This document shows positions 35,226-46,170 of a stretch of DNA of 64,000 nt, piece after piece. Both the position numbers and the translations under genes were made by a program. The notes below the pieces were generated by a model. The model did not search any database. It had not been told where the DNA came from and saw only the letters and a list, made by a program, of their open reading frames with translations. Numbering within the stretch: position 1 is the stretch's first letter; each line of letters starts with the position of its first letter. Source of the stretch: Sorex araneus (Eukaryota; Chordata; Mammalia; Eulipotyphla; Soricidae); assembly GCF_027595985.1 (NCBI RefSeq), contig NC_073313.1, forward strand, positions 99,373,552 through 99,437,551, read 5' to 3'.

Positions 35226-35753
35226 TTTTCTGTAGGGTTTGTTATTCTCATAGGTTTTTTTCCTTGTCTTATAGTAGCCCTTTGAGTCCTACTTTTAAAT
35301 TTGTTCTTGAGTCTATGAAGTTCCTGAGCTGTTGTTTCTCCGTGAAATAGTGTATGGTTCCTTCAAGTTTAATTGAGAGTTTAGCTGGGTAAATTATTCT
35401 TGGTGAGGCATTCATTTCATTGAGTTTTTTTTACTATATCCCACCATTGTCTTCGGGCTTGGAAGGTTTCTTCTGATAGGTCTGCTGTGAGTCTAAGGGG
35501 TGCTCCTTTGTATATGATCTCCTTCTTTGATCTTGCTGCTTGCAGTATTGTGTCTCTACCCATAGCATCCATCATTCTGACAATGATATGCCTTGGGGAT
35601 TTTTTATTTGAGTCCCTTTTAGCTGGTACCCTTTGGACTCCTTGGATCTGGATGTCCATATTTTCTAGCTCTGGGAATTTCTTAGCAATGATGTCTTTAA
35701 TTGTGTTTTTTCATTAGGATTGGTTCCCTGTGGTTCTGGTACTCCAATGATTC

Positions 35754-36221
35754 TTACGTTATTTCTCTTGAGGTATCCCCTACGGCTCTAATTCGCTCTA
35801 GAGCCATTTTGAGATCTTTTGCCATTATTTGTTGTTGCCTATATGCTTTCTGCAGCTCGTCTTCAAGATCACTGATTCTTTCTTCAGCCGTAGTCATACT
35901 ACTTTTAAGTGCTCCTACTGAGTTTTTTATTTCATCTACCGATTCTTTTAATTGTGTCACTTCTGATCCTAGCTTTGAAATTTCTGCTCTCATTTCTTCC
36001 TGAATTATCTTGGTGTGTCGTTCCAATGCTTCATCCATATCCTCCCTTAATTTATTGGATGTTCGCTCCATAGTTGCTTTTAGTTCTTCCACCATCTTCA
36101 CGATTTCCTCTCTGAATTGTTTATCTGAGAGGAGACTGTATTTCTGGGGAGTCATTTCTGGGGTTTCTGAGATCCTCCCTTCCATCTCTGCTGGTGGTGG
36201 GGATTGTTGCTGTTTCTTCAT
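35754..36221 (-). pseudogene. L1 ORF1 (coiled-coil RNA-binding protein), remnant
   Basis: The reverse frame starts MKKQQQSPPPAEMEG at ATG 36221. It then shows heptad-type coiled coil (RISDLEDELQKAYRQQQ), the usual N-terminal half of mammalian ORF1p. The frame is lost shortly after GDTSREIT at about 35754, and the rest appears in another frame (35417-35659: RHIIVRMMDAMGRDTIL). Confidence 0.8.
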
Positions 36222-36762
36222 GTTGTTATGGGTTTTACTGTTAGGCACTCTCCTTAGCTTGAGAGGAGTCTCAAAAGAAAGCATGGGGCTATGATCTTTT
36301 TACAATGGACTTTATGTGCAGCTTGATGTGTTCACTGACAGTTTTTGTTAAATTAGGATAGGCTAGGTCAGTTGACTGTTAACATATAGTGACTAAGATG
36401 ACCAGGGTACTCTTCAGAGGAATAGATTCTATCAATTATGGCCAAAGCACAATGAAATGAGTGGGAAAAATATCTTCGGCCATGTGAGCAGCCACCGCTC
36501 CAGAAGGAGGCCACCCCTTTTGAGGCCACGCCCCCTGACGTGTGGCCACGCCCCTAACACCCTGGTCAGGAGGGAAAGTTGAGGGCCGCCGCCGCAGGGA
36601 GACTGAGAGGTGAGAGACGGGCCTGGGGTCTCCGGACCCCAAACCGCGGGCATGGGGGAGATCGCTGCGTTCTTCGGCAGGGGCAGGGTCTCCGAGGGAA
36701 AGTCCCAATTTACCTGGTCGGGTGGGGAGGGAATGTTGAGGGCTGCCGCCGCAGGGAGACTC

Positions 36763-37940
36763 GTTGCCTATATGCTTTCTGCAGCTCATCTTCAAGCTCA
36801 CTGATTCTGTCTTCGGCTGTAACCATTTTACTGTTGAGGGCTACTACTGGTTTTTTTTTTATTTCATCTTCTGATTCCTTTCATTGTGTCACTTCTGTTC
36901 GTAGCTTTGAAATTTCCGCTCTCATTTCTTCCTGTATTTTCTTGGTAGATCGTTCCCATGTTTTTTTCATATCTTCCATTATTTTATTGGTTGTCTGATC
37001 CATGGTTGCTTTGAGTTCAGTGACCATCTTCATGATTTCTTCTCTGAATTCTTTATCTGAGAGAAGGATGTATTTGTGGGTTGACTCTTCTGGAATCTTT
37101 TCTTCATTTTCTCCTTGTGGTGGGGATTTTCACTGTTTCTTCATGTTGTTATGGGACAACATAGGTGAGACCTTCCAGTTCTCTATCCCTATTCCCTCTT
37201 GCTACAGGAGGGGATTCTAGGTGAACTAAGTCGATGATGGTAGTGTTTTCCCCTTCTAGAATAGTTCTTTACACTCAGGCGCTCTTCCTAGTTTATCTAG
37301 GGCTTCTACTGAAGGCTTGAGGCTATGATCTCTTTATGAAGGGCTTTGTTTCCCTTCTTGTGTTCCTGACAGTTTTTGTGGAATTAGGATAGACTACTGG
37401 ATTATTAGCATATAGTGATTGAAATGGGCATGGTGTTCTTCAAAGAAATAGGTCATACAGATTGTGACCTAAGTACTCAGTGTAGAACAGGGCAAAGAAT
37501 AACTGTGGCCACTCTGAAAGGAGGCCATGCCCTTTTTTGAGGCCAAGCCCCCTGATGTAGGGGACACTCCCCCACCAGCCTATTGGCAAAGCCGGGCAGA
37601 GACCACGTTATCTGGGTTAGGGGAGTGCTTGATTAGTGCCTGATTGGAGAGGCTGGCAGCGGGAAGAGGGGGTCCTCGGGCACTTGTGAACCCCAGGATG
37701 GGAGGGGCCAGCGTGAGATTTCTTTCAGGAGGGGAGGGGAGGGGTGAGGGCAGTCCAAGGTCCAAGTTACCTGGGTTAGAGGAGGGCTTGGTTAGAGCAG
37801 TGCGTGGAGAGGCTGGCAGCGGGAAGAGGGGGTCCTGGGGCGCTTGCAAACCCCAAGATGGGCGGGCCCGGCATGAGATTTCTTTCAGGAGGGGTGGGGA
37901 GGGGTGAAAGCGGTCCAAGGCCTAAGGTACCTGGGTTAGG
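36763..37940 (-). mobile_element. Host L1 (H), ORF1 start and monomeric 5' UTR
   Basis: The ORF1 N-terminal half runs from 36763 to about 37145 (ctgtttcttcatgttgtt marks the start codon), then the 5' UTR. Two monomers of about 160 bp (tggagaggctggcagcggg at 37645 and 37805) lie at the distal end. These monomers do not resemble those of the inner L1. Confidence 0.8.
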
Positions 37941-38085
37941 TGAGTATTTATTTCGTGATTCTTAAATTTTAAAATGTCAACTGCTTTCCATTGAGGCTGG
38001 ATCACATGATATCCGTAACAACAATAAGCATACTAGCATTAATACTTGTTGTTTCCGTTTTTTTTTTTTGAGATATGCTATTCTT

Positions 38086-39699
38086 TGACAGCCATGTCCA
38101 CCTGCCCACATACCAAATTCCACAGGATGGAAATGTCGTTCCCAACGTCCCTCCCTTCTGAATTCCGACACGCCATTTCATTGGTTAAGACGCGTACAGC
38201 ACCTGATCTGGACAAGGTCAGACCTGAACACCTGAAGAATCTGCCACCAGTACTCATCAATACACTGGCTCGACTCTTCACACGCTACTTGTCTGAATGC
38301 AAGGTTTCATCTCAGTGGAAAACCAGTAGGACTGTTCTGTTATACAAGAAGGGAGACATCCACGACATCGGCAACTATTGCCCAATCTGCCTGCTGTCTG
38401 TCTGTCGTCTACAAGTTGTTCACTCGTGTCATCTTGAATAGAATAGGCAGACAAAGGACAACCATGCGAAAAAGCCAGGTTCTGAAGGGGATTCAGCACG
38501 ATCGGCCATATCCACACAGTGACCAAACTCATTGAAGTTTCGCGAGAGTTCAAGATGCCACTCTGTCTAACATTCATCGACTTAAAGAAGGCCTTCGATT
38601 CTGTTGAGACTGATGCGGTCATCAAAGCCCTAGCCAAAAAGGGCGTTCAAACTCAGTATATCAAAATCCTTTGCGAGCTGTATTGTGGATTCACCACAAG
38701 GATCTCACCATTCTACAAGGAAGTGATCATTGATGTAAAGAGAGGGGTGAGGCAGGGTGATACCGTTTCACCGAAACTCTTCAGTGCCACCCTGAAGAAC
38801 ATCATGCGATGACTGGAATGGGAAGGAATGGGAGTGAAGATGGACGGTCGGCAATTACACCACCTCCGCTTCGCTGATGACATTGTTCTCATAACAAAAA
38901 ACATTAGTCAAGTGGCACAAATGCTGGCCGACTCCGACCACAAGTGTGGGAAGGTCGCATTGCAACTGAATCTCAACAAGACGATGCTCATGAAAAACGA
39001 ACTAGTCCCTGAAGCTCCATTTGCTCTCAATGGAACGAACATCTCCGAATGCAGCAGCTATGTGTACCTGGGTCAAGAAATCAACATGAGGAATGACTTG
39101 GTGCCAGAACTGCGCAGGAGGAAGAAAGCAGTGTGGAATGCCTTCAAGAGCGTCGAAGAAGTGGTTAAGAGAATGAAGAACCTTCTGTGTGACTCCGAGC
39201 ACATCTTTTCGATTCCACCGTTCTTCCTGCACTAACATATGCCTCAGAGACCTGGGGTCTACGAAAACAGAATGAGAACGCTATTAGGGTATACCAAAGA
39301 GGAATCGAAAGAGTTATGAGATGTGAGAGTATCACATCTCACTCAAGTGGGAGACGGAATCCGGAGTTCTGACCTCCATCGATGGTAAAGAATCAGGGAT
39401 GCTATCTCGTTTGCCAAGGCATCAAAAATCAGATGGGCCAGTCATGTAATGAGATTCAGAGATGACCTCTGTACTAGAGCTGCTACCGACTGGATTCCAA
39501 GGGATGTCAGAAGACCACGTGGCCACCCACCAACTAGATGGTCAGATTTCTTCGTCAAATCCCTGAATGAACGATTTGAGGCTCTTCCTGTTCCTGGAGC
39601 AAGCAAATGTCATTGGGCTGCACTAGCACGCGACAGGGACAAATGGAGATGTTACTGGTGCCCGCTCGAGCAAATTGAAGATCAACGGGATGACAAGTG
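38086..39699 (+). mobile_element. RTE-clade LINE, 5'-truncated copy with 11-bp TSD
   Basis: It is flanked by atgctattctt (38075-38085, 39700-39710). Frames in order: TAPDLDKVRPEHLKNLPPVL and KGDIHDIGNYCPICLLS (38046-38441), FIDLKKAFDSVET and RGVRQGDTVSPKLF (38519-38812), LRFADDIVLIT (38828-39235), then the C-terminal WIPRDVRRPRGHPPTRWSDF to DKWRCYW (39449-39700). The reverse transcriptase palm motifs are intact, but TGA at 38809-38811 and further shifts break the frame. The stop codon of the last frame lies at the very 3' end, so there is almost no 3' UTR. Confidence 0.9.
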
Positions 39700-39710
39700 A
39701 TGCTATTCTT

Positions 39711-40149
39711 ACTCTGGATCTTGGCCATTGATGGGTTTACATAGTACCGGGGTCAGTTTATGGATGTGGCTGCCAAGCTACTGGAAAATGGGGGATCTCA
39801 GTGGAGGAGGCCCATTCCCGAACCGATCAGGCTTGGAGATCGCAGCCCCAGGAAAACGGGGAGGGAAACTCAACCCACACCCCTCTGAGAGGCTCCAGTG
39901 AAGACAACCTGGCACGTGGGTATGAGATTCTGCATCGTTGCTCTCTTCCGGGAACTTTATTTTAGAGAGGAACTCAGTAACTTGGCAGCCACACCCACAA
40001 ACTCCCCATTAACGGTCAAAATCCAGAGACTATAAAACAAAGCATTCCCAACTGTGAGACTTCTCATAGTCTTGCGTACTGATGCACCTATAGCAGCACA
40101 CATGTTTTTGGTTTTAACATACTTGCTTATATTCTCTTATATACATTCT
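39711..40149. other. Unrecognised sequence
   Basis: This is moderately GC-rich sequence (ggagatcgcagccccaggaa) without an open frame of note. It may be part of an unclassified repeat, because short stretches such as atccagagact recur near 45187. Confidence 0.3.
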
Positions 40150-40215
40150 TCGTCACTCTTGGAGAGCCCGGAAAGCTACCAAGAGTATCCCACCTGCACA
40201 GCAGGCGCCCCGAGT
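40150..40215 (+). mobile_element. SINE body fragment
   Basis: The stretch cactcttggagagcccggaa, followed by agctaccaagagtatcccac, is the middle of the RTE-tail SINE without head or tail. Confidence 0.6.
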
Positions 40216-41118
40216 GAAAACGGCCTGACGTGGAGTCCTTATCAAGGAAATGAAAATCAAAGCACCTGTTTAGTTTAAAATGGGTGGCTAAAAACATGTG
40301 GAGATGGTAGTATAGGGAGTTGAAGACATCTCTGCCTCGTCAAAGAAAGTCAGTCTCTGTGAAGAATTGCAAAATAAGCAACAAGAGAGGCAGGGCAGTG
40401 AGGGCACCCATGCTCCAAGATTCTGGTGGGACTTGAAAGGAAAACCTCTATGGATGGTAACTCAGATGCTAGGTGCCATGACCCCTGGCAATTTTCCAGA
40501 AATAGAGTCGCAGGTAGAGCCTCTTTCCCAAGGCATCACTACTAAACCTCTAATTCAGAGCTTCAGGCTATTGCAGAAGGGCAGGTTTTCAAGGGGCTGC
40601 AGAAATTAAAGAGAAGTCACTCATTTGGAGCCACTGCCAGAGTCAGCATAAGATTTAATTCTTAGGCCCAGAGAAGGAGAAAGAAGCAAAGGAACTAAAC
40701 CTGAAGCCCTTTTCCTTAAAGATAGCATTTAAGGATGAGCAAGAATGGATATATAAAGTAAAAAGATTTGTAAAAACAGAAGTACACCACCCAGAAAGGG
40801 ATGCAAGCACTACAATGGGAAGTCTGGCCTTCTGTGTTTGTAGGTCAGAATTTTATAGATTAACTAAGGAGCTAAGTAATGAGTCGCGTTAGTTTTAATT
40901 GTGCTGTGGTGATGATGAATATTGAAAGTACATTCATATCTCATTATAGAGCTAGTAGACATATTAATTAATGTGTTTTAGACTTAATTAATATAAAAGA
41001 TAAATTAAAAATTAAGGATCTCTCCATTGAAAATGACTTTGTAATCAGATTAGTAATGGTTCTTCTGATTTCTCTTATCAGAAACTAGTAACCAGCAAGA
41101 ATCGCAAGAATGTCAACT
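40216..41118. other. No recognised gene
   Basis: This is unique-looking sequence. Open frames of 74-80 codons here have no recognisable motif. Confidence 0.4.
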
Positions 41119-41135
41119 TGTGATGAGCAATTTTT

Positions 41136-42437
41136 TAAAATTTATTCTTTTATTGAATCACCATGTGGAAAGTTACAAAGGTTTCAGGTTTAAGTCTCAG
41201 TTAAACAATGCTCGAACACCCATCCCTTCACCAGTGCACATATTCCACCACCAAGAATCACAGTATACCTCTCCCTTCCCCCCTACCTCCCCAGCCCTCC
41301 AGCGCGCATGTGTAACTGGTAAATTTTATTTTACTTTCACTTTACTTTGATTACATTCAATATTTCAACAAAAAATTCACTATTCTTGATTTGGAGTTTC
41401 TCCCCCCTAATGTGGACCTGCTCAAATGAAAGCACTTGATAATTTGTTTTCCATTGCTGAGAAGGAAGAGATATGAGGTGGAGAGGTCACACTAGCAGCT
41501 GCACGGGTTTGGATTTCTGTATTTTAGTATTTTAGTAACTAAGTCCAGAGAAATATCTGCCAGAAATTGCATCATTGTAAGATTATACCTCTCAGCTACT
41601 TTATATTCCACATATGAGTGCAATCGTTCTATGTCTGTCTCTTTCTTTCTGACTCATTTCACTCAGCATGATACTTTCCATGTTGATCCACTTATATGCA
41701 AATTTCATGACTTCATGTTTTCTGACAGCTACATAGTATTCCATTATATAGATATACCAGAGTTTCTTTAACAAGTCATCTGTTTTTGGGCACTCTGTTT
41801 TTTTCCAGATTGTGGCTATTGTAAACAGTGCGGCAATGAACATAGAAATGCAGATGTCATCTCTACTATACCTTTTTGCCTCTCTGGGATATATTCCCAG
41901 GTGTGGTATTGCTGGGTCAAATGGAAGCTATATTTCTAATTTTTTGAGAATTGTCCATATTGTTTTCCAAAAGGGCTGAACAAGTCGGCATTCCCACCAG
42001 CAGTTAAGGAGAGTCCCTTTCTCCCCACATCCATGCCAACACCGGTTGCTATTGTTTTGGGGGATGTGGGCCAGTCTCTGTGGTGTTAGATGATATCTCA
42101 TTGTTGTTTTGATCTGCATCTCCCTGATGATTAGTGATGTTGAACATTTTTCATGTGCTTCTCAGCCATTTGGATTTCTTCTTTGGGAAAGTTTCTGTTC
42201 ATTTCATCACCCCATTTTTTGATCAGGTTGGCAGTTTTCTTCTTGTGGAGTTCGACCAGTGCATTGTATATCCTTGTTATCAACCCTTTATTGTATGGGT
42301 ACTGTGTAAATATCCTTTCCTATTCTGTAGATTGTCTTTGTATTTTTGTTGCTGTTTCTTTTGAGGTGCAGAAGCTTCTTAGTTTGAGATAGTCCCATTT
42401 ATTTATTTCTGTTTTCACTTGCTTGGCCAGTGGCATG
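41136..42437 (-). mobile_element. L1 (J), 5'-truncated, with composite-type 3' UTR
   Basis: It is flanked by a 17-bp TSD tgtgatgagcaattttt (41119-41135 and 42438-42454). The ORF2 C-terminus is in reverse frames 41601-41843 and 41928-42119 ([21 protein letters not shown]... region). Its 3' UTR (41136-41590) matches the 3' part of composite elements A, C, D and E, not the 3' UTR of L1 G or F. One TSD pair surrounds both parts, so they moved as one transcript. Confidence 0.85.
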
Positions 42438-42661
42438 TGTGATGAGCAATTTTTACCACTTCCTCTATGACTTTGAGACTTTATTTCCTGACCCAGCAGA
42501 AAGGAGTTGCTAAATCTACCTTGGTTTGCAATCCAAACAGTGAAAGTGTCTGAATGTTGGAGATACACAGGTCTCTGGAGAACCAGTATACTCCCTCGTA
42601 GACAGAAGTATTAAGATGACTGCTCAGATAATTTGTAGCTAGACAAAACTACAAGCAAGTT

Positions 42662-42810
42662 CTGGGCCAGACATAGTACAGTGGGTAGGACATTTGTCTT
42701 AGTAGGCAGACAACATGGTTTTTTTTTATCTTTGGCATCTCATATTGTCCTCAGAACACTGCCAGGAGTATTTCCTGAGCACAAAGCCAGGATTAATCCT
42801 TAGTTTGGAA
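42662..42810 (+). mobile_element. Old tRNA-derived SINE
   Basis: This is a diverged sense copy: gggccagacatagtacagtg, tctttggcatctcatattg, agtatttcctgagcacaaag. Confidence 0.55.
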
Positions 42811-43340
42811 TTTTTAGATCTTTTTTCTTGACAGTTGGCATTTTAGTAAGATTATTCAATAGATGGTGCCAAAGAGATGTATTAAGAGAAATCTGATTTG
42901 CCTTCATCTTCCAGATTTGGTTCTCCCAGGACAGAAAGCTTCCACAGACTAACTCCTTCAGGTTGCATACTTTTCCATTGTCCTACAGTCTACAGTGCCC
43001 TGCAACTAGCACCATCCCATTGACACCTACTGCACATGTTTTTCTCATGGTGAAAGGAGGCATAAATGCAGATCACACCTTGCAGATGTGGATATGGATT
43101 TATTCTCCTTTACTCCTCCCTCATGTAACCAGATATCTATGGATACATCACAAAATAGAACAATACTGTATTAATTCACAATTAAAGGATAAAGAAATAT
43201 ATTAAGAGTAAAATCTCAAATTCTTGTTAGAGGTAAGTAACTAAGTAAAGAGAAATAATACAATGACAGAGCAGTGCAAAATATTACCTCTCTTGTAATG
43301 ATGTACTTCTTTCTAAATACAAGCACATAGAAATAAGTAC
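42811..43340. other. No recognised gene
   Basis: AT-rich, apparently unique sequence. Confidence 0.4.
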
Positions 43341-43420
43341 TATTTTCACAATGATGTTGCTCCTGAAATATTTTGTATTTTATTTTCACAATGATGTTGC
43401 TCCTGAAATATTTTGTATTT
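43341..43420 (+). repeat. Perfect 40-bp tandem duplication
   Basis: Units 43341-43380 and 43381-43420 are identical (tattttcacaatgatgttgc...ttttgtattt). They lie directly before the left arm of the long inverted repeat. Confidence 0.95.
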
Positions 43421-43434
43421 TATAGCCACTGTGT

Positions 43435-44150
43435 CTATTGTAGGATAACATAGCCTCAGTAGTTTAGGTTTATTGGGTTACTCCCGTTACAGTGCTCCTA
43501 TTCTCTTTGTTTATTTGTAGCTTCTTTCTTGGTGTTCTGTTGACTTGTAAATAATGTTTTTCTCTTCTCCTTGAGTCCTTTGCATAGTTTATTCAGAGCA
43601 AGTCCTTTTTGTATGGGCACAGGAAGACTTAACAAATGTTATGCTTTTGTAACCTGGGAGTCATTTGACTCTACATGATATTTTCCTCTAGGGCATCTGT
43701 TCTCTTGACCTAAGCCTCAGCTGCCCTTACTTCCTAGCACCCCCAAAGCACGGTCCCGACGTGGGACAAGAAGGACCCAGGGCAAGCGGTGAGTTGTGTG
43801 CTACCCTGGCATCGAGATGGGCCTGGCCAAAGTGCCTAATGCTTAACTATAAGTTAAGAGCTTGATACTAGATTTGGACCCTGCTAGGGTGAGGAATGAT
43901 TAATCTGGCCTGAGTGCTGTGGTCTGAGCCTGTGGCAAGATGTTGCCAGGAGAGCTGCCTTGTAAGCCTCAATACAAAAAGGACTTGCTCTGAATAAACT
44001 ATGCAAAGGACTCAAGGAGAAGAGAAAAACATTATTTACAAGTCAACAGAACACCAAGAAAGAAGCTACAAATAAACAAACAGGAATAGGAGCACTGTAA
44101 TGGGAGTAACCCAATAAACCTAAACTACTGAGGCTATGTTATCCTACATA
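43435..44150. repeat. Long inverted repeat 1 (arms about 177 bp, spacer about 360 bp)
   Basis: The left arm (43435-43611) and right arm (43973-44150) are reverse complements with only about three or four differences (near 98% identity by eye). The outer ends are tgtaggataacatagcc / ggctatgttatcctaca. The spacer (43612-43972) includes gacgtgggacaagaaggacc and gccttgtaagcctcaataca. The right arm carries ctgaataaac. No open frame of note. Confidence 0.9.
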
Positions 44151-45084
44151 ATAGCAAGGGATACATTGAGGCTTGCAAGGCAAGCCCTACCCACTGTGCT
44201 ATTTTGAATAAAAAAAATATTTGACTTGGAAACATATAAGAAGATATATTTGTATGCCCCAGAGGGTATACCTGGAGGTGTACATTCTTCAGATTACTCT
44301 GAACCCTTAGTGGTTGCAGAAAATCCTCATTACTGTAATAAGAGTAAACATTTTCCCTGTATTACAGAGAGTGCATGCAAATAGTGCAACAGCCTGTTCC
44401 CTCAGAAAATGCCTCTAGTCATCAAAAGTGCTGCCAGACTATTACTTTGTGTCAGGTTACAGAATAACCCCCACACCCTAAGCCTTACAGGGAAGGAAAA
44501 AGATATTACAGATCTATATTAATGCATCTAAGAATTACATAGCATGTAACAGCTAGTAACAGGAAAATACTCCCAAGACTGACTTTAAAAAGATGTTCTA
44601 GGATTGAGTATAATATAAACTGGATAAGCAAGAACTTATTTACTTGGGAGCACTGTCTGGTAGCCATGGGATTTAAGTCTACCAAGAATTGTAGGCTATA
44701 GAAAAATCTTGGGGCTAGTATATGTATTAGGAGTTTAGAGATAGCAATAGCCGATCCTGAATGAAGTGAAGTCATCTGAGGGACCCTTATATTTCTACAA
44801 TAGATGAAGAAATACAAACTCAGTAAGGAAGTTAGGAAGATGGAATGACTATTTTATGGAAGATAATATGACATGACTTAGAACAGTATTCTCATGGAGG
44901 GTCCAGAGAATTAATTTAGATCATCAGGAATATGCTAGTAAGAGAGACACCAATATCATTAAGTTCAGTGTTGCATTTCATCTTCAGCCAAGGTATGGTA
45001 TCAACCAGCAATGTCATAGGGGGCAGCCAAAGGGGCTATACTCATAGGAAATTAAGAGATATTAATGTGTTAAGAATAATAATT
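44151..45084. other. No recognised gene
   Basis: AT-rich sequence. The longest frame (103 codons on the - strand, 44506-44817) has no recognisable family features. Confidence 0.4.
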
Positions 45085-45597
45085 GGGACTGGGCCTCTTC
45101 CGCCCAGATCTCCCATTTTCCAGTAGCTAGGTGATCACAACCAGGGACTGCCCCCAGCGCCATGTAATCCCACCAACAGCCACCATCCAGAGACTTAAAA
45201 CCAAGCTCTTGGAAGAGAGTGGCACAGAGAGTCTCTTGCCCGAGCACCTGGCTGTCTTCCCCGGGGGCCTCTTAGAGGGAGTGGGCTCCAGCTTCCCTCC
45301 CCACCCCAAGCAGAGCTCCCTCAGCCGAGGACCTCTGGAGCCTAGCCACAGCATGCTCAAGGCCCCTCTCCACAAGTTCAGATGAGCCTCATGCATGAAG
45401 GTACCGGCAGAAGAACCCAGGTGTTTGGAACCCGGGGCTGAGACCTCCAAGCCTGCTCAGATCGGGAATGGGCCTCTTCTGCCCAGATCTCCCATTGTCC
45501 AGTAGCTAGGCGGTCACACCCAGGAACTGCCCCCAGCGCCGTGTAATCCCACCAATGGCCACCATCCAGAGACTTAAAACCAAGAGCCTGGAAGCAT
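45085..45597 (+). repeat. Direct repeat with period of about 379 bp
   Basis: The stretch from gggcctcttccgcccagatc to acttaaaaccaag occurs at 45085-45218 and again at 45464-45597 with about 90% identity. The GC-rich sequence between them completes the unit. The family is unrecognised. Confidence 0.8.
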
Positions 45598-45629
45598 GCA
45601 TCTGCTTTGCGGCCTCTCGACATCTGATA

Positions 45630-45880
45630 GCCTACTTCTCCCTCTGGGAGACCCTGGCAAGCTACTGAGAGTTTCCTGCCCACATAGGAGAACCTCACAA
45701 ACTCTTCATGGTGTATTCATATGCCAAAACCAGTAACAATGCTAGGTCTCATTCCCCTGATCCTGAAAAAATCTCCAGTGCAGCATCATTGGGAAGAATG
45801 AGTAGAGGGGCTTCTAAAATCTCAGGGCTAGGACAAATGGAGATGTTACTGAGACCTCTTGAGAAATTCGACAATCAATG

Positions 45881-45936
<56 letters not shown>

Positions 45937-45956
45937 GTGGTGATGATGATGATAAT
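45630..45956 (+). mobile_element. RTE-tail SINE with expanded (GAT)n tail
   Basis: The SINE body (agaccctggcaagctactga, ccaaaaccagtaacaa) is followed by an RTE-like end (acaaatggagatgttactga, caatcaatggga). It ends in about 24 GAT/GGT-type triplets (45882-45955). The tRNA head is missing, and the middle carries extra sequence. Confidence 0.75.
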
Positions 45957-45980
45957 GTGTTGAGAGAACATGGTCTTTTT

Positions 45981-46153
45981 TTTTTTTGCTTTTTGGGTCA
46001 CATCCGGCAATGCACAGGGGTCACTCCTGTCTCATGTACTTAGGAATTACCCCTGGCAGTACTCAGGAGACCATATGGGATGCTGGGCTTCAAATCCGGG
46101 TCAGCCGCATGCAAAGCAAGCACCCTACCCTCTGTGCTATCACTCCAGCCCCC
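45981..46153 (-). mobile_element. tRNA-derived SINE, poly(A) class, with 17-bp TSD
   Basis: This is a well-conserved antisense copy between gagaacatggtcttttt (45964-45980) and gagaacatggtcttttt (46154-46170). Confidence 0.95.
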
Positions 46154-46170
46154 GAGAACATGGTCTTTTT

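Larger units (their letters stand above)
30272..36762 (-). mobile_element. Near-full-length L1 (G), inserted into an older L1
   Basis: It is flanked by an 18-bp TSD gttgcctatatgctttct (30254-30271, 36763-36780). In - strand order it has four parts: a 5' UTR with two monomer starts of about 157 bp (36762-36300); ORF1 from ATG 36221; ORF2 from about 35225 (ISLNVNGLNAPIKRHR) through EN, RT ([11 protein letters not shown] near 33115-33150) and a Cys-rich C-terminus ([16 protein letters not shown] near 31800); and a 3' UTR to about 30950. ORF2 is split by several frameshifts, so the element is dead. Its 3' tail holds composite element D. Confidence 0.9.

Noticed and set aside
43612-43972. Endogenous retrovirus LTR in the spacer of inverted repeat 1
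   Set aside because: A ctgaataaa stretch and a gacgtgggacaagaagg block looked suggestive, but no TG...CA ends, primer-binding site or viral frames could be seen.
44506-44817. 103-codon - strand frame
   Set aside because: No recognisable motif, no flanking splice or promoter signals, and AT-rich context; treated as chance.
45880-45960. Protein with a poly-aspartate run (45708-46043)
   Set aside because: The run is the translated (GAT)n microsatellite at a SINE tail.
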